64,000 bases of DNA from Streptomyces sp. NRRL S-646 (GCF_000720765.1 NZ_JODC01000025.1:26881-90880), one strand, 5' to 3'. Shown: positions 49,732 to 59,242, counted from the first letter of the stretch. Notes: generated by a model not told the origin, from the sequence alone. Numbers and translations are program-made.

Positions 49732-50868
49732 TCAGGCGAGCGGCCGGTGCTGGGTCAACTCGTCGTAGACGCTGAGCACTTGGGCGACGGTCTCGTCCTC
49801 GGTCGGCCAGGTGGCGGCCTGCCGGATGCCCTTCTCCCTGAGCAGCTCACGGCGCTCCGGATCGCCGAGGAGCCCGGTGACGGCGTCGGCGAGGGCCTCC
49901 GCGTCCCCGTACGGGACGAGTTCGGCGGCGTCGCCGACGAGTTCGGGGATGCCGCCGACGTGGGTCGCGACGAGCGGCACGCGCGCGTGCAGCGCCTCCT
50001 GGGCGAGCACGGAACGCGATTCCCAGCTGCTGGGCAGCAGCGCGAGATCGGCGGCGGCGAGCAGCGCCCGCACGTCGTCGCGCCGCCCGATGAGCCGGAC
50101 GGGCAGCCCTTCGTCCTCGATACGGCGCTGCAGAACGGCCCGCAACGGCCCCTCCCCCGCGATCACGACGAGCGGCACGGGGTCGAGTCGCCGCCACGCG
50201 CGCGTGGCGTCCAGCAGAGTGTCGTAACCGCGGTGACGGTCGAGGGAGCCGACGGCCATCAGCAACGGGCGGCCGGTGGCGCCCAGTTCGGCCCGGATCT
50301 TGGGGCTCGGGCGGTCGGGATCCTCCGGCTCCGCGGCCGGACGCGGACCGGGCAGCGCCACGGCGGCCAGCCGCGCGTCCCGCGCCCCGGTCCGGCGGGC
50401 CCGGTCCACGAGGTCCGAGGAGGTGCCGAGCACCACGGTGGCGGCCTTCACGACCCGCCGCTCCAGGAGGCGCAGCAGATGGGCGCGGGCTCCTTCGGCG
50501 TGCGCGCGGTTGTGCCAGGTGACGACGAGGGGGGTGCGCCGGCCGCTGAGGGCCAGCGCGGCACGGAAGGAGGCGTGCAGCCCATGCGCGTGCACCAGGT
50601 CGGCGTCCTTGCACGCCTCCCGCAGCGCGGTCACGGCTCCCGGGTCGCTGCTGCGCGGCACATGCACGTGCTCGGCGCCGGTCCCCGTGAAGTCGTAGGC
50701 GCGATCGGCCTCGACGGGGGCGCACACGGTGACCCGCACGCCCCGCGCGACAAGGCCAGCCGCCAGCGAACGCACATGCGCGCTGCTGCCGGCGTTGCCG
50801 CCGCCGAGCACCTGCACGGTGCGCAGCGGCGCCTGACCGTGCGGAGAGTGGCTGCTCACGGGGCTCAC
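49732..50868 (-). CDS. Glycosyltransferase, GT4 (group 1) family
   Basis: A 378-residue cytoplasmic enzyme of the GT-B fold. The N-terminal domain begins VQVLGGGNAGSSAHVRSLAA. The C-terminal donor domain has LLMAVGSLDRHRGYDTLLDA and the EX7E motif within SSWESRSVLAQEALHARVPL. The donor sugar and acceptor are unknown. The start is uncertain between GTG 50868 and GTG 50859; neither has a strong ribosome site. It precedes, in the same direction, nothing closely spaced, and follows a MraY-like membrane protein by 186 nt, so a shared glycan pathway is possible. Confidence 0.85.
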   Translation of the reverse strand: MSPVSSHSPHGQAPLRTVQVLGGGNAGSSAHVRSLAAGLVARGVRVTVCAPVEADRAYDFTGTGAEHVHVPRSSDPGAVTALREACKDADLVHAHGLHASFRAALALSGRRTPLVVTWHNRAHAEGARAHLLRLLERRVVKAATVVLGTSSDLVDRARRTGARDARLAAVALPGPRPAAEPEDPDRPSPKIRAELGATGRPLLMAVGSLDRHRGYDTLLDATRAWRRLDPVPLVVIAGEGPLRAVLQRRIEDEGLPVRLIGRRDDVRALLAAADLALLPSSWESRSVLAQEALHARVPLVATHVGGIPELVGDAAELVPYGDAEALADAVTGLLGDPERRELLREKGIRQAATWPTEDETVAQVLSVYDELTQHRPLA

Positions 50869-51054
50869 GTGGCCGGGGCTCCTGGTTCGGCGTCGGGCGG
50901 TCACGAAGAAAGTACAGAAGGATCCAGCGGAGGGGGTGTACCGCGCGGTTTCCTCCACGTACTACGCCAAGGATGCCAGGACGTACGGCTGTTCCGACAA
51001 CGCGGAAATGGCGGGAAACCACAGGAAGCGCCCCGGAACAGGGTGAGGAGTCAC

Positions 51055-51867
51055 TCACACGGGTGAGGAAGCGGTGGTTCCGGAGCCGGCGCCCAGCACA
51101 CGCACACCCCTGCGCCACGACCGCGCCGCCCCGCTCACCCTGTCGCCGTACACCGCAGCAGCCACCAGGGCCGCAGCATGGGCGAGCAGCCCGGTGCGCC
51201 CGTTGCCCGCGACCACGGCCGCCCCCAGGGCCGCACCCAGGGCGTGCGCGCCCGTGTCGCCGAGCATCGCGCGCTCACCGAGGTCGTCGGGCAGGACGGC
51301 CGCGGCGGCGCCCATCGCGGCGGCCGCCAGTTCCGCACCGGGCCCCGGGCGCAGCAGTCCCGGCGTCCCGAACGCGATCACTGTTCCGGCAGCCCTCCCC
51401 GGAGCCACGTCCACGAGGTTGACGAAGTGCGCGGCCCCGGCGATCACGACTCCGGCGAGCAGCTTGTCGAGCGGCCGTTCCTTGAGCACCGCCCCGGCGG
51501 CCAGCCCGGCCGCCGAGATCCCGAACAACTTGACGGCGCCGCTGGTGACTTCGCCGTCCCGGAGAGCGGTGAGGTGCGCCCTGAACCCGCGCCGGGGGTC
51601 ACCGGCACCGGCGACGTCGTCGTAGGCCCCACAGGCGCCGGCGGCCAGCACGGCGAACCCGGCGGCGGGCCGGACCCTCCCGGCCGCGAGCGCGACACCC
51701 GCCGCGGCCGCCGGTCCCGCGTACAACTCGACCGTACGACCGGCGTAGTTCTTCCGCCGCCACCGGTCGGCGTCACCGGGTGCCGCCTTCCGCAAAGCGG
51801 CCATTCCCGCGCGCGTGACGCCGGCCGCCGAGGCGAACGCGGCCTTCCTGCTCGTACGACTGATCAT
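51055..51867 (-). CDS. Membrane protein resembling MraY/GT4-type glycan-phosphate transferases
   Basis: A 270-residue polytopic protein, about seven hydrophobic helices, Ala-rich. Segments GAYDDVAGAGDPRRGFRAHL and FVNLVDVAPGRAAGTVIAF, then AMLGDTGAHALGAALGA, echo the Asp-rich loops and GD-x-G-x-x-x-L-G motif of polyprenyl-phosphate phospho-sugar transferases, but with substitutions, so activity is uncertain. It lies between a glycosyltransferase and recN. In mycobacteria this slot holds Rv1697/Rv1698-type proteins. The gene may have been replaced or may be a divergent equivalent. Confidence 0.6.
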   Translation of the reverse strand: MISRTSRKAAFASAAGVTRAGMAALRKAAPGDADRWRRKNYAGRTVELYAGPAAAAGVALAAGRVRPAAGFAVLAAGACGAYDDVAGAGDPRRGFRAHLTALRDGEVTSGAVKLFGISAAGLAAGAVLKERPLDKLLAGVVIAGAAHFVNLVDVAPGRAAGTVIAFGTPGLLRPGPGAELAAAAMGAAAAVLPDDLGERAMLGDTGAHALGAALGAAVVAGNGRTGLLAHAAALVAAAVYGDRVSGAARSWRRGVRVLGAGSGTTASSPV

Positions 51868-51934
51868 GGCTTCACCCTACGAGGCCGTTGTCAGCGCACC
51901 TTCAGGGCAAAGGGCGAGCGCCCCGCCCCCGTCG

Positions 51935-53665
51935 CTACCCGTCGGCCCTGGCGGTCGCCAGCAGTTCCTCCGCATGGGCCCGAGCGGTCTCGGAGTCCTC
52001 CTGGCCGGCGAGCATCCGGGACAGCTCCCGCACCCGCTCCTCGCCCTCGAGCACCTTCACGCCGGACCGTGTCACGGACCCGTCGTTGGTCTTCTCGACC
52101 AGCAACTGCCGGTCGGCGAAGGCTGCCACCTGCGGAAGGTGGGTCACGACCACGACCTGCGCGGTCTTCGCGAGCTTCGCCAGCCGCCGCCCGATCTCGA
52201 CCGCCGCCTTGCCGCCGACACCGGCGTCGACCTCGTCGAAGAGGTACGTCGGCACGGGATCCGTCCCGGCGAAGACGACCTCGACGGCGAGCATCACGCG
52301 CGAGAGCTCACCACCGGACGCGCCCTTGGCGATGGGCCGGGGCGGTGCTCCCGGATGCGGGGCCAGCAACAGCTCGACCTCGTCGACGCCGGACGGCCCG
52401 TAGGCGACCACACGTCCGCCGACCTCCACGCCCTCCGGGTCCTCGGCCTGCCGGATGTCGAAGGACACACGCGCGTGCGGCATCGCGAGCGAGGCGAGCT
52501 CCGCCGTCACGGCGGCCGCGAACCGCTCCGCCGCCTCCGCCCGCGCATCCGTCAACGCCTGTGCCAGCCCGCCCAGTTCGGTCCTCAGCGCGTCCCGCTC
52601 GGCGGTCAGCTCGTCGATCCGCTCGTCGTCGCCGTCCAGCTCGGTCAGCCGCGCGGCACTCTGCTCGGCCCACGCGAGCACGGAGTTGATGTCCTCCCCG
52701 TACTTCCGGGTCAGACCGGTGAGCGCAGCCCGCCGCTCCTCGACCGCCGCCAGCCGCAGGGGGTCCGCGTCCAGGTCGTCGGCGTACCCCGCCAGCTCCC
52801 CGGCGACGTCACCCAGCAGGATCCCGATCTCCCCGATCCGGTCGGCGAGCGCGGCCAGCGCCGGATCGTGCGACCGCACGGCGTCCAGTGCGCGCTGGGC
52901 GCCCGCCACGAGCGTCGCGGCGTCGATGCCCTCGGGATCCTCCGGATTGCCGGCGAGGGCAGCATGCGCGGCCGTGGCGGCGGACGACAGGGCCTCGGCG
53001 TGCCCGAGCCGCTCGGCCTCCTCCGCCAGTTCCACGTCCTCCCCGGCCCGCGGCTCCACACCCGCGATCTCGTCGAGCCCGTACCGCAGCATGTCGGCTT
53101 CCTGGGCCCGCTCACGGGCGCGCGTGGTGATCTCTTCCAGCTCCACGGAGACGGCCCGCAGCCGCCGGTACGCCTCGCCGTACTTGGCGAGCGGCCCCGC
53201 GACGGCATCCCCGGCGTACCGGTCGAGCGCCTGCCGCTGCCGGGACAGCTTCAGCAGCCCCTGCTGGTCGGTCTGCCCGTGCACGGCGACGAGATCGTCG
53301 GCAAGATCGGCGAGCAGCCCCACGGGCACGCTCCGCCCGCCCACATGCGCCCGCGACCGCCCTTCGGCGGAAACGGTACGGCTGATCAGCAGCGCCCCGT
53401 CGTCGAGCTCGGCCCCGGCCTCCTCGGCGCGTACGACGGCCGAGGCGCCTGCGGGAACGGCGATCCGCCCCTCGACCACGGCCTTGTCGGCCCCGATCCG
53501 CACCAACGCCGGATCCGCCCGCCCACCGAGCAACAACCCGAGGCTGGTGACCACCATGGTCTTACCCGCACCCGTCTCACCGGTGACGGCAGTGAACCCG
53601 GGCGACAGCTCGACGACCGCATCGTCGATGACTCCGAGCGACCGTATCCGCATCTCTTCCAGCAC
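51935..53665 (-). CDS. recN: DNA repair protein RecN
   Basis: A 576-residue SMC-like ATPase for double-strand break repair. The N-terminal Walker A GETGAGKT is at 29-36; LLGGRADPALVRIG follows. Long coiled coil regions flank the middle. The C-terminal ABC signature LSRVMLAVEVVFAG and Walker B TYLFDEVDAGVGGKAA are present. GTG 53665 is used; an ATG four codons on is possible. It lies downstream of nadK and tlyA in the same direction with a 225-nt gap holding a repeat element, in the conserved tlyA-nadK-recN order. Confidence 0.95.
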   Translation of the reverse strand: MLEEMRIRSLGVIDDAVVELSPGFTAVTGETGAGKTMVVTSLGLLLGGRADPALVRIGADKAVVEGRIAVPAGASAVVRAEEAGAELDDGALLISRTVSAEGRSRAHVGGRSVPVGLLADLADDLVAVHGQTDQQGLLKLSRQRQALDRYAGDAVAGPLAKYGEAYRRLRAVSVELEEITTRARERAQEADMLRYGLDEIAGVEPRAGEDVELAEEAERLGHAEALSSAATAAHAALAGNPEDPEGIDAATLVAGAQRALDAVRSHDPALAALADRIGEIGILLGDVAGELAGYADDLDADPLRLAAVEERRAALTGLTRKYGEDINSVLAWAEQSAARLTELDGDDERIDELTAERDALRTELGGLAQALTDARAEAAERFAAAVTAELASLAMPHARVSFDIRQAEDPEGVEVGGRVVAYGPSGVDEVELLLAPHPGAPPRPIAKGASGGELSRVMLAVEVVFAGTDPVPTYLFDEVDAGVGGKAAVEIGRRLAKLAKTAQVVVVTHLPQVAAFADRQLLVEKTNDGSVTRSGVKVLEGEERVRELSRMLAGQEDSETARAHAEELLATARADG

Positions 53666-53785
53666 GGCTACGACCTTACGAGGTCAGCACCGGGAAGTGC
53701 GACGGCCCCCGTCCCGGTTGTGTGAAGGTGCAGGTGACGAATGCCCATCGACGGCACATTGTCACCCGGGCGAGTGCACGGCTTT

Positions 53786-53886
53786 GGCTTTGGGGGCGCG
53801 GGGCCGGATCGATGTGCGGCTCCGCCGCGTGGGCGCGAGCAACCACAGACAACCCGCAGCCGCTGAAGCTCCCCAGCCCCCCACAG
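53786..53886. repeat. Second copy of the Streptomyces-type intergenic palindrome
   Basis: Located in the nadK-recN gap. It shares GGGGGCGCGGGG, the self-complementary GTGCGGCTCCGCCGCG (53814-53829) and a following GGGCGCGA-CCACA stretch with the element at 1857-1946. A Pro/Ser-like CCCGCAGCCGC tail follows. Confidence 0.6.
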
Positions 53887-53890
53887 CCGG

Positions 53891-54796
53891 CTAGTGAGGC
53901 GCCCCTCGCCACCCAGAAACCGGCAACGCAAACTTCGCCACAAGCCGGTCGGTGAACGACGCATGGTGCAGCCGAGCCAGCCGCACCGGCACAGCCCCCC
54001 GCCGCACCTCGACCCTGGCCCCCGGCGGCAACTCCACAGTCCGCCGCCCGTCACACCACAAAACCCCGGGCGGGATATGGGGCAGCACCTCCACCGCCAG
54101 CACGGAATCCGGCGACGTGACCAACGGCTTCGCAAACAGCGCATGCGCCGAGATCGGCACCATCAACAGCGCCTCGACCTCAGGCCACACCACAGGCCCA
54201 CCTGCCGAGAACGCATACGCGGTCGACCCCGTCGGAGTGGACAGGACAATGCCGTCACACCCGAACCCGGTCACCGGGCGCCCGTCGATCTCCAGCACGA
54301 CTTCCAACAGCTTCTCGGCGCCGGCCTTCTGCACCGCCGCCTCGTTCAGCGCCCAGTCCGTGTGCACGATGTTGCCGTTCTGGTGAACGACGACATCGAC
54401 GGTCATCCGCTCCTCGACCTCGTACGCCTTCGTCACCACCCGGTCGACGACCTTGTCGAGATCATCCCGCTCGGCCTCGGCGAGGAATCCGACCCGCCCG
54501 AGGTTGACGCCGAGCATCGGCACTCCGGACGCCCGGGCGAACTCGGCGCCCCGCAGCAGCGTCCCGTCACCCCCGAGCACGATCAGCAGCTCGCACCCGT
54601 CGAGACACTGCGGGGTGGCCTCCTTGACCAGCTGCACTTCCTCGGGAAGCGGCAGATCGGCGGCCTCGTACTCCAGAACACGCACGCCGATGTTCTCGCG
54701 CAGCAGCCCTTTGACCACGAGTTCGGCGCTGCGAATGGCCGCGGGCCGCCCGGTGTGGGCGAGCAGGAAAACTGTACGAGCTCGGTTCTGGGTCAA
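53891..54796 (-). CDS. nadK: NAD kinase
   Basis: A 301-residue cytoplasmic enzyme that phosphorylates NAD to NADP. The GGDGT motif is at 75-79 with Asp as base, and CDGIVLSTPTGSTAYAFSAG carries the NE/D-x-x nucleotide-binding region. NEAAVQKAGAEKLLEVVLEI follows the family pattern. ATG 54796 overlaps the tlyA stop as ATGA, so both are co-translated. Length is normal. Confidence 0.95.
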   Translation of the reverse strand: MTQNRARTVFLLAHTGRPAAIRSAELVVKGLLRENIGVRVLEYEAADLPLPEEVQLVKEATPQCLDGCELLIVLGGDGTLLRGAEFARASGVPMLGVNLGRVGFLAEAERDDLDKVVDRVVTKAYEVEERMTVDVVVHQNGNIVHTDWALNEAAVQKAGAEKLLEVVLEIDGRPVTGFGCDGIVLSTPTGSTAYAFSAGGPVVWPEVEALLMVPISAHALFAKPLVTSPDSVLAVEVLPHIPPGVLWCDGRRTVELPPGARVEVRRGAVPVRLARLHHASFTDRLVAKFALPVSGWRGAPH

Positions 54797-55608
54797 CGCG
54801 GCCCCTCCGCCACTGCACGGTCAACGTCGGCCGGGTCCAGTTCGGGTGCCCCGGTCCGCAGCCACAGAAAGTACTCGACATTCCCGGAAGGTCCGGGCAA
54901 CGGACTGGCGGTGACACCCTTCACCCCGAGCCCGAGTTCCCACGCCTTGTGGGCCACACCCCGTACGGCCTCCGCCCGCAGCTGCGAACTCCGTACGACT
55001 CCTCCACTGCCCAGCCGTTCCTTCCCCACCTCGAACTGCGGCTTGACCATCATCACCAGGTCTGCGTCCGGTTTCACACACCGCACCAGGGCGGGCAGGA
55101 CCAGCCCGAGCGGGATGAAGGACAGATCCCCCACGACAAGATCCACAGGCTCACCATCGATCTCTTCAAGCGTCAACTCGCGTACGTTCGTACGGTCCTT
55201 GACGGTGACGCGTTCATCGCTCTGAAGAGTCCAGGCAAGTTGTCCGTATCCGACGTCGACGGCGACGACGTGCGCGGCCCCCGAGCGCAGCAGCACATCG
55301 GTGAACCCGCCGGTCGAGGCGCCGGCGTCCAGCGCCCGCCGCCCTTCCACCGCGAGCCCCTGCGGCACGAACACCTGCAGCGCGCCCGCGAGCTTGTGCC
55401 CGCCCCGGGAGACGTACTCGGGATCGCTGTCGTCGGCCGTGACGAGGATCGCCGCCGCGGTCTCCACCTGCGTGGCGGGCTTGGTCGCGACGGTCTTGCC
55501 GACGGTGACCCGCCCGGCCGCGATCAGCTGGCTGGCATGCTCGCGCGAGCGCGCGAGCTTCCGGCGGACCAGCTCCGCGTCCAGACGGCGGCGTGCGACT
55601 CCTGCCAC
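54793..55608 (-). CDS. tlyA: TlyA-family rRNA 2'-O-methyltransferase
   Basis: A 271-residue enzyme with an N-terminal S4 domain (RLDAELVRRKLARSREHASQ) and a C-terminal SAM-dependent Rossmann domain. The SAM motif GASTGGFTDVLLRSGA and the K-D-K-E-type residues (VKDRTNVRELTLEE; MVKPQFEVGKERL) are present. In mycobacteria TlyA methylates 16S C1409 and 23S C1920, creating the capreomycin target. GTG 55608 is the probable start; the longer frame lacks an S4-like start. It forms an operon with nadK. Confidence 0.92.
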   Translation of the reverse strand: MAGVARRRLDAELVRRKLARSREHASQLIAAGRVTVGKTVATKPATQVETAAAILVTADDSDPEYVSRGGHKLAGALQVFVPQGLAVEGRRALDAGASTGGFTDVLLRSGAAHVVAVDVGYGQLAWTLQSDERVTVKDRTNVRELTLEEIDGEPVDLVVGDLSFIPLGLVLPALVRCVKPDADLVMMVKPQFEVGKERLGSGGVVRSSQLRAEAVRGVAHKAWELGLGVKGVTASPLPGPSGNVEYFLWLRTGAPELDPADVDRAVAEGPR

Positions 55609-55615
55609 GTTCGGT

Positions 55616-55912
55616 TCAGCTCCTGTGCTCGTACGGCCGTGGGGGCGCCGGAGGTCCCGGGCGGGCGTCGAGCGCGGTGAGCGCGTCGCGCAGCCCCCGG
55701 TGTACATCCTCGTACACCTCGAGGTGGCCGTCGGTGGCGAGGTGGTCGGCATCACCGAGGCGCTCCAGCTGGGCGTCCACGTCGGCGTTGCCGGTCGTGG
55801 CGCGGGGCACGTTCAGCGGCGCGGGAGCGGCAGGGTCGTACTCGGCTTCCTGCTCGGGTTCGACGTCGACCGCTTCGTCCCCCGACGTGGCCTCGGGCAC
55901 AGAGTCGCTCAT
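55616..55912 (-). CDS. Small acidic conserved protein upstream of tlyA
   Basis: A 98-residue acidic protein with Asp/Glu/Pro-rich N terminus and a helical segment DAQLERLGDADHLATDGHLE. The tail is Pro-rich and basic. Its stop is 7 nt before tlyA, implying co-transcription. In mycobacteria a small gene of similar acidity (Rv1693 type, from memory) holds the same slot, suggesting conserved linkage. No function can be given. Confidence 0.65.
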   Translation of the reverse strand: MSDSVPEATSGDEAVDVEPEQEAEYDPAAPAPLNVPRATTGNADVDAQLERLGDADHLATDGHLEVYEDVHRGLRDALTALDARPGPPAPPRPYEHRS

Positions 55913-55954
55913 GCCCAGACGCTACCCCGAACCGCTGGGGTACCGTCGATCGCG

Positions 55955-56302
55955 ATGGCCACGATCGAGGAGTGCCGCGCCGCACTCGAGAAGCTCTCGG
56001 ACAACATGCAGACCGCCGAAGGGGACGTCCGCACGGCCGCGGCCCTGGACCGCTCGGTGAGCTGCTGGATCACCGACCTCGACGTCACGTTCGTCGGCAG
56101 GATGACGGGCGGCCGGATCGTGGTGCAGGACACGATCCAGGGCCCACCACGGGAGAAGGCCCAGATCAGACTGGCCTTGAAGGGCGACGACCTGGTGGCG
56201 ATGGTCAACGGCGAGCTGAACTTCGCCAAGGCCTGGGGCTCGGGCCGGGTCAAGCTGGAGGCAGGCCTGCGCGACCTGTTCCAGCTCAGGAAGCTTCTGT
56301 AG
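55955..56302 (+). CDS. SCP2-like sterol/lipid carrier domain protein
   Basis: A 115-residue single-domain SCP2-family protein, which binds a lipid or a hydrophobic ligand. Visible features are LDRSVSCWITDLDVTFVGRM, then QIRLALKGDDLVAMVNGELN and FAKAWGSGRVKLEAGLRDLF, the characteristic last helix. The start is ATG 55955. It is divergent from the small acidic gene and its 3' end overlaps the convergent siderophore ATPase gene by 17 nt. Ligand unknown. Confidence 0.85.
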   Translation: MATIEECRAALEKLSDNMQTAEGDVRTAAALDRSVSCWITDLDVTFVGRMTGGRIVVQDTIQGPPREKAQIRLALKGDDLVAMVNGELNFAKAWGSGRVKLEAGLRDLFQLRKLL

Positions 56303-57164
56303 CCGCTACGCGCGCGCGTGCCTTCCGCGCCGCGGGCACCACCAGCGGCGTCCCCGTCTCCGGGTCGTCGATGACCTGGCAGCGCAGCCCGAAGACCTCC
56401 TCGACCAGTTCGGCCGTGACGATGTCGTTCGGGGCGCCCTCGGCGACGATCCGTCCGCTCTTGAGCGCGATCAGGTGGGTGGCGTACCGGGCGGCGTGGT
56501 TGAGGTCGTGCAGCACGGCCACGAGCGTGCGGCCCTGTTCCTCGTGCAGCTGGGCACACAGGTCAAGGACGTCGATCTGGTGCTGGATGTCCAGGTATGT
56601 CGTCGGTTCGTCGAGCAGCAGCAGCGGGGTCTGCTGGGCGAGCGCCATGGCGATCCACACGCGCTGCCGCTGACCGCCGGACAATTCGTCGACATGGCGA
56701 TCGGCGAGCCCGGCGACCCCGGTCTGTGTCATCGACTCCTGTACGACCCGCTCGTCCTCGGCCGACCACTGGCGCAGGATGCCCTGGTGCGGGTACCGGC
56801 CGCGGCCCACCAGGTCGGCGACGGTGATGCCGTCGGGCGCGATCGACGACTGCGGCAACAGGCCCAGCGTCCGCGCGACCCTCTTCGCCGGCATCGACTG
56901 GATGACCTGCCCGTCCAGCAGCACCCGCCCCCGGCTCGGCTTCAGCATCCGCGACAGGGCCCGCAGCAGGGTGGACTTGCCGCATGCGTTCGGGCCGACG
57001 ATCACGGTGAACGAGCTGTCGGGTATCTCCACCGAGAGCTGCTCGGCGATGACCCGCTGGTCGTAGGCGAGGGTGACGTTCTCGGCGGACAGCCGGTTCA
57101 CGGTGCTCCTTCGGGTGTACGTGTTCTTCGAGCCGCTCGTGTCCGGCTTCGCGGGGTCGCTCAT
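56286..57164 (-). CDS. Iron-siderophore ABC importer, ATP-binding protein (FecE/FepC type)
   Basis: A 292-residue ATPase with Walker A GPNACGKST, signature LSGGQRQRVWIAMALAQ, Walker B LLLLDEPTTYLD and the switch His in AVLHDLNHAARY. These match FepC/FhuC-type subunits. ATG 57164 overlaps the permease stop as ATGA; the longer frame is a shadow of the permease. The three-gene operon lacks a binding protein, which must come from elsewhere. Iron regulation is expected from the box at 59243. Confidence 0.92.
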   Translation of the reverse strand: MSDPAKPDTSGSKNTYTRRSTVNRLSAENVTLAYDQRVIAEQLSVEIPDSSFTVIVGPNACGKSTLLRALSRMLKPSRGRVLLDGQVIQSMPAKRVARTLGLLPQSSIAPDGITVADLVGRGRYPHQGILRQWSAEDERVVQESMTQTGVAGLADRHVDELSGGQRQRVWIAMALAQQTPLLLLDEPTTYLDIQHQIDVLDLCAQLHEEQGRTLVAVLHDLNHAARYATHLIALKSGRIVAEGAPNDIVTAELVEEVFGLRCQVIDDPETGTPLVVPAARKARARVAATEAS

Positions 57165-58198
57165 ATCCGGCCCGCCCTGCGCTCGGTGATCAGCAGCCAC
57201 AGCAGATAGACACCGCCGAGGACGCCGGTGACCACGCCCACGGGCAGCTGGTCGGCGCCGAAGGCCCGCTGCGAGATCCAGTCGGCGCTGACCAGCAGAG
57301 CCGCGCCCATGCACAGGGACGACACCAGGTTGGGGCCGGGCGAACGGGTCAGACGGCGGGCGAGCTGGGGCGCGGTGAGCGCCACGAAACTGACGGGTCC
57401 CGCGGCGGCCGTGGCGGTGGCGGTGAGCAGTACGGCGGCCACCATCAGCAGTGCCCGTACGCGCTCCACCCGCACCCCGAGGGCGTTCGAGATGTCGTCG
57501 CCCATCTCCATCATCCGCAGCCCGCGCGCGTTGGCGAGGACCAGCGGTACGAGTACGGCGCACAGCCCGAGCAGCGGCCAGACCTGGTCCCAGTCACGGC
57601 CGCTGAGGGACCCGGTCATCCAGACGACCGCACGGGCGGCGTCGACGAGGTCGGACACCGTGAGCAGATAGCTGTTGACCGCCGTGACGATCGCGGACAC
57701 TCCGATACCGACCAGAACCAGTCGATAACCGTGCACGCCCCGCTTCCAGGCGAGCAGATAAATGGCAAGCCCGGTCGCAAGGCCGCCCACGAGCGCACCC
57801 ATGGTGACCTGGGCCGCGCTCCCGGAGAACAGCACGATCATCACGAGCGCCCCGGCCGTCGCCCCCTGTCCGAGGCCGAGCACGTCCGGGCTGCCCAGCG
57901 GATTGCGGGTGACGGCCTGGAACAGCGCCCCACCGAGCCCCAGCGAGGCCCCGACCAGCAGCCCGACCAGGACACGCGGCAGGCGCAGCTCATTGACGAT
58001 GAACTCCTGCCCGGCGTTCCCGCCGCCGGCCAGTGTCCTCAGCACGTCGCCGGCCGAGATCGGGAAGTCGCCGGTGCCGATCAGCAGGACACTCGCGGCG
58101 AGCGCGGCGAGCAGCAGCAGCGCGACGACGGTGACGGCCCGGACGTCCAGGCGCAGGGAAAGTCCGCCCGGCGTCCTCAGCACACGGTTGCTCTTCAC
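57161..58198 (-). CDS. Iron-siderophore ABC importer, permease (FecD type)
   Basis: A 345-residue BtuC/FecCD-family permease with about nine to ten helices. Family motifs are LRLPRVLVGLLVGASLGLGG and QAVTRNPLGSPDVLGLGQGA. The coupling helix region is present in the GAALGVRVERVRALLM-type segment. GTG 58198 overlaps the upstream permease stop as GTGA. Two fused-dimer-forming permeases are typical of hydroxamate and catecholate systems. Confidence 0.9.
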   Translation of the reverse strand: MKSNRVLRTPGGLSLRLDVRAVTVVALLLLAALAASVLLIGTGDFPISAGDVLRTLAGGGNAGQEFIVNELRLPRVLVGLLVGASLGLGGALFQAVTRNPLGSPDVLGLGQGATAGALVMIVLFSGSAAQVTMGALVGGLATGLAIYLLAWKRGVHGYRLVLVGIGVSAIVTAVNSYLLTVSDLVDAARAVVWMTGSLSGRDWDQVWPLLGLCAVLVPLVLANARGLRMMEMGDDISNALGVRVERVRALLMVAAVLLTATATAAAGPVSFVALTAPQLARRLTRSPGPNLVSSLCMGAALLVSADWISQRAFGADQLPVGVVTGVLGGVYLLWLLITERRAGRI

Positions 58199-59238
58199 AG
58201 CTGTGCCGTCCTCCGTCGTCGTACCAGAAAGATGAAGACCGGCCCGCCGATGATCGCGGTGATGATGCCGACCTGGAGCTCCGAGGGACGGGCGACGACC
58301 CGGCCGATGACGTCGGCACCGAGCAGCAGCACGGGCGACAGGATCGTGGCGTACGGCAGGATCCAGCGCAGGTCGGGGCCGGTGAAGGACCGTACGACGT
58401 GCGGGACCATCAGCCCCACGAACGCGATCGGCCCGCAGGCGGCGGTCGCCGCGCCGCACAGCACGACGGCGGCGAGCATCGACAGCGCCCGGGTGCGGTT
58501 CAGGTTGGCGCCGAGGGCCTTGGCGGTGTCGTCGCCCATGGCCACGGCGTTGAGCGGCCGGGCGAGCGCGAGTGCGAGGACCGTGCCGACCGCGAGGAAC
58601 GGCAGCACCTGCAGGATGGTCGAGTCGGTCGCCGAGGAGAGCGAACCGACCGTCCAGAAGCGCATCTTGTTCAGCGCCGCGTCGTCCGTGATCATCACGG
58701 CCTGCAGATAGCCGTACAGCGCGGCGCTGATGGCGGTACCGGCGAGCGCGAGCCGCACCGGCGTGGCGCCCCGGCTGCCACCGAGGAACCAGACCAGCGC
58801 CCCGACGACAGCCGCCCCGGAAAAGGCGAACCAGACATACCCGCCCAGGCTCGTGACACCGAAGTACGTCATGGCGGTGACGACGGCGGCCGATGCGCCC
58901 GCGTTGATGCCGAGCAGTCCGGGGTCGGCCAGCGGATTGCGGGTGAGCGCCTGCAGCACCGCCCCGGACAGGCCGAGTGCCGCGCCGGCGAGCAGCCCGA
59001 GCACGGTCCTCGACAGCCGCTCGTCGACCACGACGTCGCCGTACGTCCCCGTGTCCTGGAACAGCCCGTGCCAGACCTGCTCCGGGGACAGCTCCTTCGC
59101 ACCGATGGCGATGCTCGCCAGCGCGACGAGCACCAGGACGGCGAGGGATACAACGAGCCCAAGGGCACGTATCGCCCGGCGGGTTGGGGGCGCGGGGGCG
59201 GTCTCCGCGCGCTGTTCTGGAGGACTGTCGACCAACAC
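58195..59238 (-). CDS. Iron-siderophore ABC importer, permease (FecC type)
   Basis: A 347-residue BtuC/FecCD-family permease, first gene of the operon. Motifs are ERLSRTVLGLLAGAALGLSG (region) and QALTRNPLADPGLLGINAGA. The GTG start at 59238 lies just downstream of the iron box, so the transcript is probably short-leadered or leaderless. The N terminus is Pro/Arg-rich. Substrate is a ferric siderophore of unknown type. Confidence 0.9.
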   Translation of the reverse strand: MLVDSPPEQRAETAPAPPTRRAIRALGLVVSLAVLVLVALASIAIGAKELSPEQVWHGLFQDTGTYGDVVVDERLSRTVLGLLAGAALGLSGAVLQALTRNPLADPGLLGINAGASAAVVTAMTYFGVTSLGGYVWFAFSGAAVVGALVWFLGGSRGATPVRLALAGTAISAALYGYLQAVMITDDAALNKMRFWTVGSLSSATDSTILQVLPFLAVGTVLALALARPLNAVAMGDDTAKALGANLNRTRALSMLAAVVLCGAATAACGPIAFVGLMVPHVVRSFTGPDLRWILPYATILSPVLLLGADVIGRVVARPSELQVGIITAIIGGPVFIFLVRRRRTAQL

Positions 59239-59242
59239 GTAG

